Below, piece after piece: positions 33,001 through 42,740 of a stretch of 64,000 nucleotides of DNA (positions are counted from its first letter, which is position 1; each line of letters opens with the position of its first letter). The notes under the pieces were generated by a model, which saw only the letters and a program-made list of their open reading frames with translations, made no database searches and was not told the DNA's origin. Source of the DNA: Juglans regia (taxonomy: Eukaryota; Streptophyta; Magnoliopsida; Fagales; Juglandaceae); contig NC_049904.1 of NCBI RefSeq assembly GCF_001411555.2, positions 27,603,370 through 27,667,369 on the forward strand. Direction: 5' to 3'. Position numbers and translations under genes: made by a program.

Positions 33001-35072
33001 GCTTAGTCCGTGTGTATCTCGTGCACTGCATCCATGTACAAAGCATTTCTGTTTAATAATTATTTTCAACTGCCAATCACACCTGCAGTCTCACTTTGCA
33101 TAAAAGATTGCTTTTGGATGCGAATCAATTAAACTACAGTCTCCCAATAATCTCACCTTGAAAAGCTTTTACCTCTCACTGCATCAATCAAGGTACCGAT
33201 CCTAAATGGTGAATAGAAATGACTCTTAAAATCCCATCAACTCTATGACTTTCAGAAAATATTCCTATCCGGTTAATACCTATACTGAAAGTCAAATAAG
33301 TTCGCTTTAGTTTCTACAGTCAAATTTCATTTGGCTTCTTAAACCATTACAAAAGTAGAACCATGAAAAGGTGACATGAAGGCATTCTAAAACTGACTAC
33401 AATGAATAATCAAAAAAAAAAAATCTGAGTAAATAATCAAGAAAATTAAAGCCACCAATTTGGGAAAAGCAATAGCAGGCAGCAACCAAGAAGAGAAGAA
33501 AGTACGCAACTCACCCATCCTCTGCATCAGTGAAAAGCACCCCATTTACGACTGCTGCAGGGGGTGGCTTATGTGAAAATAATGAAGGATTGAAGAAAGG
33601 GAAAAATCTTTGAGCTAACTTTGCAATTTCCTTTGGAACTGAAGCAACTGATTGCCTCTTGGTACTTTCAACAAGTGCAGCAGCCAGTGTTTTTTTAGGT
33701 GGCACTGGGTTGGGTGAAGACGGCACCGTTTTAACAGCTGAGACAACAGGCCCCCTTAAAACTTCACAATTAGCTTTAGGATATGATGGGAAACAAGAAA
33801 GGGTAAACATTGGTTCTCTTACAATGGGAGCTTCACTACCAGATTTCACCTGACGCCGTCGATAGTCCTGAACAGCTGTGAAACAATTTCAACCAAATGG
33901 CAACGTATACAGAGGTTAAACTTCTGAGCAAGCATATGATTGACAAAGAATGAAAAGCACTTGAAACATTCTATAAAATAACAGGCCTATTTGATGCAGA
34001 GTAAATCCCTTTATAAAACCATCTTCAGCTATAAAATAATCAGGCATCAAAGTTTTCCCATCATTGGTAGAGAAGGGTACAATTGGTCCATTAGGCAAAA
34101 CCAGTAAGAGAGGACGTAATGGCCTATTTGCCTGTCCTGAAGCTTCTTTTTATATTGGGCAGAGTCTTTTTGGCGCCTATTCTGCCTAGTCTCTGGCCGT
34201 CGTCCAGCTCCCATGTACTCCTTTTGGGTTTTATTCCCATTACATTCATCTATATCACTCTCCAGCAACTCTTCAAGCTCTATCTCAAAATCAGCATCAT
34301 TATCTTCATCTTCATCATCAACATTTTCGTTCTCTTGATTTGGCTGACCATCACCATCTCCACCATGTAGAACAGCAGCAAGAAACTTCCGGTACTTTTC
34401 TTAATCGTCAACATTTTGAAGGTCCTCATCATCATCAGTTTCTTGAAGAAAAGTCTCAAGTTCGTCAAGTGTAAAACTTGCAAGAGAATAACGGGCCCTA
34501 GTACGCTTGCAGATAGCATCCTTATTCTCTAAGTGTAATACGGGATTCTGGGAATGCATTGTATTACGTAATTCCCCTACCATAACCTCATTAGAATCAT
34601 CTCCAGTGCCATTGTCTTTTGTTTGAACAGTACCAATTTTTGGTTGAGAGATTGAGGCAGGTTTTCTGTTCTTGGGATTTCTGGAAACAGAATTTAGCAA
34701 TTCTTTCTCGCACACTCCTTCGGGAGATACTGTAGTTTGCATAACAGTTTCCACCTCACCATGCTCAGAATCTCCAACAACAGAGTTTTGCACCTCGCTA
34801 GTTGGCTTTGATAGATTAATTCCAACACCATTATCAAAGACCTTTCCCCCACTGTCGACTACACCAACATCCAAACCATCAATTTCAGAACTCAAGCTTG
34901 AGGAAACTTCAGGTGAAAGGATTTCCTTTGAAAAGGGATTAAAATCTACATCTTCGTCCTCCTCCTCCTCCTCAACTTTTAAAGAACTTTGATGGCTTTG
35001 GGTATCAGGGCAAACATTTTGACAATCAACATGCCCAACCTCAGTTAATTGTGCATTTGAAAGTGTCGACAT

Positions 35073-37503
35073 TTCAATTAAAATGAAATCTCGTTCTCAA
35101 GATAGTTATAGACATCTAAAAGCTGCGGCAGCCCAACTATCTAGAAAGTGACAATCACAAGAGTGCATACCATCCTGAACCATTCCAAAAGCATAATTAA
35201 TACAGATTTCAAGCCCAACATAAAATCGACACCACGGAGTCGCGTTCATTCATTTCCACGTGGGCATCCAAGATCAGTAGCTCATCAAATCCAAGTTGAA
35301 TATTAAACAACTTAATCAGCACGTTTTTTCAATAAGAGGTAAATCCTAAAAAGAATGCTACTTTACATCGTTTGGAACAAAGCGAACCATTCAGAATCCC
35401 ATTTTCAACCGTTTATCAAATATAAGTTATTTCTTTGTGAAAAAAGAGAAGTATAATGAATCGAATTCGGCAAATTCTAGCAACGGAACCAATAACATGA
35501 GCTTGTTGATCATGAAAGAAAATACCAAGTGGGAAAAAAGCCAGAGAAAATAAAAACAACGTAAAAAAGTTAAATTCAACAACCAATTTGACTGCATTGC
35601 CTTCAAACCTCAGGAACCCTAAAGCTCAAAGCATAAAGAACTACGCGCTGAAGCAAAAAACATGATTTTTTTAGGAGAAAGATGTTGTGGATGACATCGA
35701 AATCAAGGGAAGAAAAAAATAAAAAATAAAAAAAGGTTGATGAGGGGCAATTACGTACCAGCAGAATGGTGGCTTAAAGGAATTGGGCGATTGGAGACTC
35801 TGAACCTGTGTGCCAGTTAACTGTGAATGAGTTGAATGAAACAGTCTATTTCTAACAGGACCAGGCTGCTTCGTCGTTTCTCTCTCTTTTTTCAATTTTT
35901 TGTTGAATGTCAGCATACGCGCCGTCGCGCCATTCATTGTCACTCTTTCATTTTTTTCTTTTTTTTTAGAAAAGAAAATGCGATCAATTAAAAATATGAT
36001 TATAAAATAATTGTAAAAAATATTGTTTTTTCACTATTTTTTTTATATGATAGCAAAAGCAATGTTTTTTTAGAAAATATTTTTTACAGTCATAGACATA
36101 GACGCAAGACTCAAATGAAAAATTTTTTTTTATAGTGGATTTTATTTTTTTTCAAAAGAATTATATATGCAAATTTACACATTCTAAAATTATATTTCAC
36201 TTTTCTATTATCTCTATTTTTTATGAATAATGCTACTATACTTTCTAATTTATAACACTTCTTTACACCTTTGGCGGGGCACCACAATATAGTGTCACAT
36301 GATTTATTATAAAAATATATATTCAAAATATAATGGCGCCCAAAAACACGAAAAAATGAAAACTAAAACTCTAAATTTTCTCTACCCTTTTACATTTGTA
36401 TTTTTATTTATTTTTTAATAAGTTATGTGGCATCACACCAAAGAGGCAAAGTGAGTGATATAAATTAAGAGACATAGTAACATTTTCCCTTTTTTTCTTA
36501 TGAAAAAATAGTCTACATTACAACTACATATCAAATGAATGATGGATTTGTAACTTTGTAAACTTGAATTTCATTTTTAACAGGGATAATGATACACCTA
36601 CAAGTATTTTACTATCCACTCCAAATCAACTAATGTAATTGTGTTGCTTCATTAAAAAATATTTTTGATTTTACATAATTACTTGTCATTTTTAATAAAG
36701 TTGTAAATAGTTATAGATAGGTTAATCATTTTCCGTAAGATAATATAGCCCCTAATTCATTGATATGTATATAAATACTATAAATTTGTATACCACCATA
36801 TCATGAATTATACAACATTTAATATTGTTGGTATAACATTTTTAATAAAATTATAAACCTCACACAAACATTTAATAGATTATTCAATTGGATAAAAAAA
36901 TCAGAATCGATATATATATTTATATATTTATATATATATATATATATATATAGTTAATCAAAGCCAATCCAAACCCACAAAGATGACAAATTTGAGCTCT
37001 ATGGAATTGGAACCATTTGACTAATTAAATACAGTTCATAATTTCTAGACTTGAGCATGATTGTTGCCACTTGCCGGGGTGTCACCGGACCGTGCGTATA
37101 TATAGTTGTCGGCCGGGTAAGGATGGGAATGAACTAACTAATGCGAGGGAAGCTAGCTAAGATATATATCCGGCCAATAGATCAGGATAAAGGAAACAAG
37201 TACTGCCAGGGCAGCAACGTACCCACGAGCTTGCTTTGTCATCTTGCGTAGTTGCGTGCTGCAGATACGCACTAGCTGGAATGATTTGTGGCTCCTCATT
37301 TTAACCCCAAAAAGGAAGGACTACTTGATCATATTAACATGATAGCCTCAACGACCTATCAAAGTTTGAGAACTACCAGTCTTCCTGTATTTCTCGACCT
37401 TAATGGTGATCTGTTTATAAATTGCTTATGTTCCTCCATATTGAATAATCATTCTGCAGAACCCGACCCTTCTTGACTTTGTGCAGACTTCTGGTGGAGA
37501 ATC
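35073..37503. other. Intergenic: GON4-like 5' flank and R3-MYB promoter side
   Basis: The region 35757-35945 could be the non-coding first exon of the GON4-like gene, with a donor CTGGTACGTAA at its 3' end on the minus strand. From 36000 to 36900 it is AT-rich with no gene. There is a (TA)n run near 36905-36953. A TATA-like GCGTATATATAG at about 37094-37104 lies upstream of the R3-MYB. No other feature can be supported. Confidence 0.45.
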
Positions 37504-37989
37504 ATGGGAGAGCTGCTAGATCATGCCACTGATGACCATGACAGTAATGATCAGAATACTAAAGGTAATATACCCATTTGAAATCTGATCGATATCTTTC
37601 TTTTTTTGTGTTATTTCAGTCAAGATCAACTAGCTTTTGATTTTAGATGGTGAAAAGGCAACAACATATATAGTTCTGTTGTTTTTCTTCAGGGGTAAAG
37701 AGTAATCAGGATTCCAAGCTGGAATTCTCAGAAGATGAGGTGACACTCATTGCTAGGATGTTCAGATTGGTCGGAAAAAGGTTTGTTGATTCTTAGGTTG
37801 TCGTTAACTCCTACCGCTCTCCATTTTCGCAGCAAAATTAATGTAATATTATTGTCGGAATGGTAACATGTACTGCCTAGGTGGTCTCTGATTGCTGGGA
37901 GGATTCCGGGAAGAACTGCTGAGGAGATTGAAAAGTATTGGAATTCAAGGCCAACGTCGTCTTCAAGTACTTCGGGGGAAAGATCATGA
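37504..37989 (+). CDS. R3-type single-repeat MYB (CPC/TRY/ETC-like)
   Basis: Three exons (37504-37564, 37693-37780, 37881-37989; GT-AG, consistent phase) give 85 aa, typical for this family of very small MYBs. They lack an activation domain and repress trichome or root-hair fate by competing with R2R3-MYBs for bHLH partners. The single R3 repeat covers about residues 30-70: [20 protein letters not shown], then [20 protein letters not shown]. The spaced Leu/Arg residues of the bHLH-interaction signature are present, with Thr where many members have Asp or Glu before the first Leu. The intron between GKR and W matches the usual family intron position. An acidic N-terminus (TDDHDSND) and a Ser-rich tail flank the repeat. 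Nuclear location is inferred from the family. Confidence 0.92.
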
Positions 37990-38429
37990 TCACTCAAATC
38001 CACATGTCAACGACCAGTTTGGTTTGGCTTAAATCACTGCTTGCTTTTGTAAAGAGTGTGAAGTTGCTGTTTTAGATAAGCCAGATGAGAAAATAGTGTA
38101 ATGCAACAGTGCATGAGCTTTCTATGAGAAAATGTAAGATTTTGCCAGAACTGTGTTATTTTTTTCTTTAAATAATATTATTTAATAAAATCTATTTGCA
38201 AGCCCAGCAAGCATGCACTCTCATCTCTGGTTTGCGGTTAGTTTTGCGTATTCTTATTTTTTGTCTACTAATGTGATCGGCTGGATTATTTTTTTTAATA
38301 TAAAATAACTTATTTAACCGATCAGCATAAAAAAAATATGTAAAAATGACTTTATGTAGCAGAACTTTTATGATTTAGTGTGGACTAAGACTTTACTAAT
38401 TCGAAATACAAGCACCATAAAGACATTAA

Positions 38430-39905
38430 CAAGCTGGACCGGGAAACTCGGCCGGATTGAGTTCCAGTCCATATATATTTTAGAATTTCGATTTTTTATT
38501 CGGTTTCAGGGTATGTGGTTTTTTGGATAGGATCAATCAAAATGTATATATGATTTTTTAAAATATTTTTTATATATTATTTTATACAGTAGTTATATGT
38601 AATTTTTATCTAACCTATCACCATTGATCATATGTATTTAGAGTTTCGATGATATTACATTTTTTAATTTCCTTTTTTGGAATTTTAGTTTTTAACTTTA
38701 TTGTGATGATTGTTAATTCATTGGTGATAGGGATAATTTTGATAAATTTTTCAATTTTTTTAGGCTATTTCTAAGTACAAAATGTGTAGATAAAGATAAA
38801 TAGTTGATATTCAAAAGTGTAAATATTGTGAACTTTTTTGTATTGATGGGTTGAAAATAGTCAAAATACACACTAGAAGAGATTTTGGTTTTTTTTTGTA
38901 TGTTTGGCCCATTTTACACTGGTTCGGACCAAATGGACCGACCATACCAATAGCTAACAGTCTAGTCCGGTTTGTATGGGTTAGGGGGGTGGGCAACAAG
39001 GCCCGCACCTCGCTACCCTACCCCTTCTCACCCCGCACTTGCATGGCAGGACGAGTAACCCCGCCCCTCATTTCCCCTGCCCTGCCCCCGCTTACATGTT
39101 TATATATACATATATATACATATATTATATAAATATAAATATATGTTTATATTTTACAAATTGTGTATATATAAATATATATTACAATTTGTTAGACTTG
39201 TTCACAAAATATGCACTAATAAATTTAAAAATTACATAATTTTTAAAATATAATCATATTTACAAAATTTAAATTTACAATTTGGGTTTAAAAATATAAT
39301 TTTAATCACTTTTGTACCTAGGAATAATTTTTAAATATAGTAGAATGTAATTTATTTTTTAAGTATACATGAGGCGGGACGAATTCTCAATCTACCCCAC
39401 ACCTTGTCCACCAGGGTGGGGTACCTCGAATGCGGGGGTGGGGTGGGGGCTACCCCGCACCGTATGGTGTGGGTAGTACCCCTAGTATGGGTAATCGGTC
39501 TGATCTCGGTCCAGAAAAATGGTGGGCCAAAGTTTCAATCCGTAACCCCTCGAAGTAGACCAATTACATCCCTACATTTGACTAAGTATATATTGGGCTC
39601 CAACCATGCCCATCTTAAGGCTAGGCCCAATCTTCTCAACCCCATTTTGAGAAAATTTGGGTATCCAATATAACCTTATAAACAGCAATAAAATACACAT
39701 TCCGATTCATCAAAACTTTTCTTGAACATAATTCCTTTTGACAATGTCACAATAATATTCTCTGTCTTTTGTTTTTCTGTCTTTTTTTTTTTTTTTTTGT
39801 GGTTGAAAATCCTAAGTTATGTTGTTGCCTTGGATCCCTCACATTAGCATTAGAAGCGAGCAATTTTATGCGTTACGGATGATCCAATAGGCCTGATTAA
39901 AGTGC
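38430..39905. repeat. Segmental duplication, copy A
   Basis: It shares long blocks with 40540-41460. Examples are AATAGTCAAAATACACACTA near 38858, CCAATAGCTAACAGTC near 38948, TATTGGGCTCCAACCA near 39591, ATTTTGAGAAAATTTGGG near 39644 and AGAAGCGAGCAATTT near 39852. Order and orientation are the same in both copies, so it is a direct duplication of about 1 kb. This copy is longer because it contains the hAT-type element 38982-39484. Confidence 0.85.
38982..39484. mobile_element. hAT-type non-autonomous element
   Basis: A 503-bp insertion has short terminal inverted repeats TAGGGG...CCCCTA and is flanked by a perfect 8-bp duplication GTATGGGT (38974-38981 and 39485-39492). The 8-bp duplication and TAGGGG ends are hAT-superfamily traits. 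The ends are C/G-rich (runs of ACCCCGC) and the middle is (TATA)-rich. It encodes nothing recognisable. The paralogous copy B lacks it at the matching site (near 41080). Confidence 0.88.
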
Positions 39906-39919
39906 CTATTGTCAACACA

Positions 39920-40240
39920 ATTGATTTTAAGTATTTTCAGATATTTCATTTCTAAATATCATTCAAACATAAAATACTATTTAATTTTAAATTTTTAACT
40001 TTTTCAGACTCCCAAACAAAATATAAAAAAAAATACTTTTTTTTCAAATTCTAAAATAAAAATTATATTTTAATAATATTTTAACTTTATAATATTTTTA
40101 TTCAAGTTTTTTTCTCTCATTTCCCAAAAATTAATAAAATATATTAATTTAAATAATTTCACTACTATTCATAAATGTACTGAAATATTATTTATTATTA
40201 TTCAAAATAGATAGCTGATATTTAATGATATTGTAATTCT
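39920..40240. mobile_element. Degenerate MITE-like repeat related to that at 55711
   Basis: It shares with 55711-56099 the series TCATTCAAAYAYAAAATACT, CTCCCAAACAAAATAT, TTTTAATAATATTTTAACTT and TTATTCAAGTTTTTTTCTCTCATTT in the same order. Borders are unclear. It lies between the two segmental duplication copies. Confidence 0.45.
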
Positions 40241-40321
40241 TGGTGTGTTTAACTCAAGAGTCATGCTACAGTGTTCGAGAGGTCTTCTCAAGAGTTGTGT
40301 GACTTATGGAAATATTTGGAG

Positions 40322-40530
40322 GTTTAGACAGTGAGTTGAATTAAGTTGAGATGAGATGAGATGAGAGTTTAAAGTTGAATAAAATATTGTTAAAATATTA
40401 TTTTTTAATATTATTTTTATTTTAAAATTTGAAAAAAATAAATTTTTTATTATATTTTATTTGAAAGTTTGGAAAAATTATAATAATTAGATGAAATAAG
40501 ATGAGTTGAAATGATTTTTTAATCCAAACA
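40322..40530. mobile_element. MITE-like repeat, family A
   Basis: It starts GTTTAGACAGTGAGTTGAA, carries GATGAGATGAGATGAGAG and ends GAAATGATTTTTTAATCCAAAC. The interior GTTGAATAAAATATTGTTAAAATATT matches the other family A copies. Confidence 0.6.
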
Positions 40531-40539
40531 TTAACTGGC

Positions 40540-41460
40540 TAGACCGAAAAACCTGATCGGACCAAGGTCCAATTCATATATATATTGAAGAATTTTGTTT
40601 TTCAGTTTGATCTTAGAGTGCGGTTTTTATTTATCAGACCGAACTGAGCAAAGTATATATATATGGTTTTTTAAAATATTTTTACATATATATTATTTTA
40701 TACAGTAGTTATATGTAATTTTCATCTAACATATCATCATTGACCAAATTAGAGTTTGGATGATATTACATCTTTTAATTTCATTTTTTCTATTTTTTGT
40801 TTTTAACTTTTTTATGATGATTGTTAATTCTCATGGATTGACAAGGATAATTTTGATAATGTTTTTCAATTTTTAGGCTATTTTTAAGTACAAAATATGC
40901 AAATAAAGATAAATAATTTATTTTTTAAAATGTAAACATTGTGGGCTTTTATGTATTGATTGGCTGAAAATAGTCAAAATACACACTAGAAGTGATTTTG
41001 AATTTTTGATATGTTTAGCCCATTTTATATTGCCCGGACCAAATGGACCAATAGCTAACAGTCCAGTCCAGTCTATATGGATAATCGATCCGGTCTCAAT
41101 CCAAAAAATGCGTGGATAAAAATTTTCGATCTATAACCCCCAGACCGAACCAGACCAATTACACCACTACAGGCTACATGTGACAAAGTACATATTGGGC
41201 TCCAACCAAGACCTGTCTTAAGGCCAAGCCCAATCTTCTCAACCCCATTTTGAGAAAATTTGGGCATCCAACATAACCTTATACAGGTAATAAAATGCAC
41301 ATTCCGATTCAGTAAAACTTTTCTTGAATATAACTCCTTTTGACAATAATACGCTTTTATCTTTTCTTTTTCTGTCCTTTTTTTGGGTTGAAATCTTTCG
41401 TTAGCATTAGAAGCGAGCAATTTCATGGGTTACGGATGATCTAATGGGTCAGATTAAGTG
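40540..41460. repeat. Segmental duplication, copy B
   Basis: This is the partner of 38430-39905 in direct orientation. Matching blocks are AATAGTCAAAATACACACTA near 40969, CCAATAGCTAACAGTC near 41049, TATTGGGCTCCAACCA near 41193, ATTTTGAGAAAATTTGGG near 41247 and AGAAGCGAGCAATTT near 41409. The copies differ by many substitutions and small indels, so the duplication is not recent. Confidence 0.85.
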
Positions 41461-41616
41461 TATCTGTCAAAAGCTAATCCAGATTCACTGCATGCAATTG
41501 TATTGTTATTTTGTTAGAATCCCTACGTGTTTTCTTATTACTGGTCAATGTGTAAAATAGTGAAAGGCACCCGTCCGACTCCTATGCCTCCCTTAGTTTA
41601 ATTAAGTGCAATTTAG

Positions 41617-41810
41617 ATAGTGCGATAAAATGAGATGATTTTATATTAAAGTTGAAAATTGAATAAAATATTGTTATAATATAATTTTTTAATACAATTT
41701 TTGTTTTAGAATTTGAAAAAGTTAAATTATTTATAATATATTGTGTGAGAGTTTGAAAAAGTTATAATGATTATATGAGATAAGATGAGATAATTTAGTT
41801 TTTTTCCATT
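41617..41810. mobile_element. MITE-like repeat, family A (degenerate)
   Basis: It carries GTTGAAAATTGAATAAAATATTGTT, GAATTTGAAAAAGTTAAATT and TATGAGATAAGATGAGATAA in family A order. Ends are eroded. Confidence 0.5.
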
Positions 41811-41976
41811 TTCCCAATCATTATGCATTTACAGTATATATATATATATATATATTTACATATATATATACCAAAAACTATCTCGCCGCACGTAGTTGGG
41901 GCCATTTAAATAATTTGGCAAGAATTATATCTTGCTTCCAATAATGTGCAACCTTATATATATATATATATAATTG

Positions 41977-42014
41977 CCTAAACCCTAAACCCTAAAATCC
42001 TAAAACCCTAAACT
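41977..42014. repeat. Short interstitial telomere-like tract
   Basis: CCTAAACCCTAAACCCTAAA followed by imperfect ATCCTAAAACCCTAAAC gives about five units of the plant telomere word CCCTAAA. Only part of the run is perfect. It follows a (TA)n run. Confidence 0.8.
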
Positions 42015-42059
42015 TTAAAGAAGAAAAATAATAAACTTAAAATAACCTAATACTCAATG

Positions 42060-42185
42060 GATAATGTGAAAAATTGCAAAACTGACTAAAAGATAAGAAC
42101 AAATAGACATACAACCTGTAGACTGACGGATAAAGATGTGAAAAACTGCAAAGAATAAGAAAAAGTAGACATACAACCTGCAGAG
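42060..42185. repeat. Imperfect tandem duplication of about 72 bp
   Basis: GTGAAAAATTGCAAA...AATAGACATACAACCTGTAG (from about 42067) is repeated as GTGAAAAACTGCAAA...AGTAGACATACAACCTGCAG (from about 42138). It lies just downstream of the DUF1338 gene fragment, read on the minus strand. Confidence 0.75.
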
Positions 42186-42233
42186 CAGAAAAAAATCTTT
42201 GTTCGTACACACAATAGCACAAAAGACGTGAAC

Positions 42234-42740
42234 CTGCTTTACAGGAAACCTCAACTCGTCCCATGGCTCATAGCCAAAATCAAGAAAAAATTTAGCCATC
42301 AAGTCAATACCATAACCATTCAACTAGCATGTTCCAAAAGAAAAGGTACACTTATATATCATAGCACAAGATACAAACAAAGTTAAGCCTATGACTCGAG
42401 TTCAGTAATTACTAATTATGTGTGCATTGTGCATGTATTTGCCTATGTGCACCAAAAGTAAAGTTACTTATTTAAACATAGGTATTTTTACACCAGTGAA
42501 GACAAAGATGTCACTCACAAAATATCATATCAGTGATAGAAAAGCGTATAAATGACTGATAAAATATGCAAAATTAAAAACCAAGAATAACCCGAATGTT
42601 CTAAATGCCAAATGATCATAGCAAATCTGGTTGCTATTGACAGGTTGAACAAGCTCTAATATTTGTTTTGCTGTGGGGTTCATGTTTAAGTACACATTTT
42701 CCATGCTTGCCAGCACGCTCCTAAAAAATAACTCAGCTCC
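42234..42740 (-). pseudogene. DUF1338 / 2-oxoadipate dioxygenase-like gene fragment (two exons)
   Basis: The first exon (42740 to about 42592, minus) reads GAELFFRSVLASMENVYLN, then NPTAKQILELVQPVNSNQIC and YDHLAFRTFG. The second (42323-42234) reads NGYGIDLMAKFFLDFGYEPW then DELRFPVKQ. These match consecutive exons of the plant plastid DUF1338 protein, an Fe(II)-dependent 2-oxoadipate dioxygenase/decarboxylase in lysine breakdown (known of the family). Acceptors CAG/G and CTAG/T and the second donor CAG/GTTCAC look normal. The first donor reads GGG/TT in the frame needed to continue, so it seems mutated. No upstream transit-peptide exon and no downstream catalytic exons are found nearby. This is only the N-terminal third of the domain, so it is a truncated gene fragment. 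Confidence 0.85.

Larger units (their letters stand above)
17387..35072 (-). pseudogene. GON4-like (SANT/Myb-type) nuclear protein pseudogene, split by a retrotransposon
   Basis: Animal GON4L is a nuclear corepressor-associated protein; the plant function is little known. Exons on the minus strand are: 35072-33922, 33875-33515, 32506-32422, 30450-30394, 29951-29892, 29790-29569, 28958-28475 continuing at 20205-19069, and 17752-17387. Recognisable parts are the acidic N-terminus with TLDELETFLQETDDDED, then KKTLAAALVESTKRQS and KEIAKLAQRFFPFFNPSLF, the Myb-like DAEDG..LGLMEYNTDWKAIQQRFLP and IFVRQKNR, WKFVVPHRDPSLLPRQWR, LVKLAPDLPPVNL, and the acidic EHVEFECEEMADSEGEDGSG. Lesions: stop TAA 34401-34403; frameshift about 34125-34155; a 46-nt gap at 33876-33921, too short for an intron, where more sequence is expected; stop TGA 29641-29643; stop TGA 20102-20104; frameshift about 19625-19632; and the LTR element insertion. 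Splice sites are mostly intact. A non-coding first exon may lie near 35757-35945. Confidence 0.88.

Noticed and set aside
33876..33921. A 46-nt intron between the first two GON4-like exons
   Set aside because: GT and AG borders exist, but the length is below what plant splicing usually tolerates, and family sequence seems to be missing here, so a deletion is the better reading.
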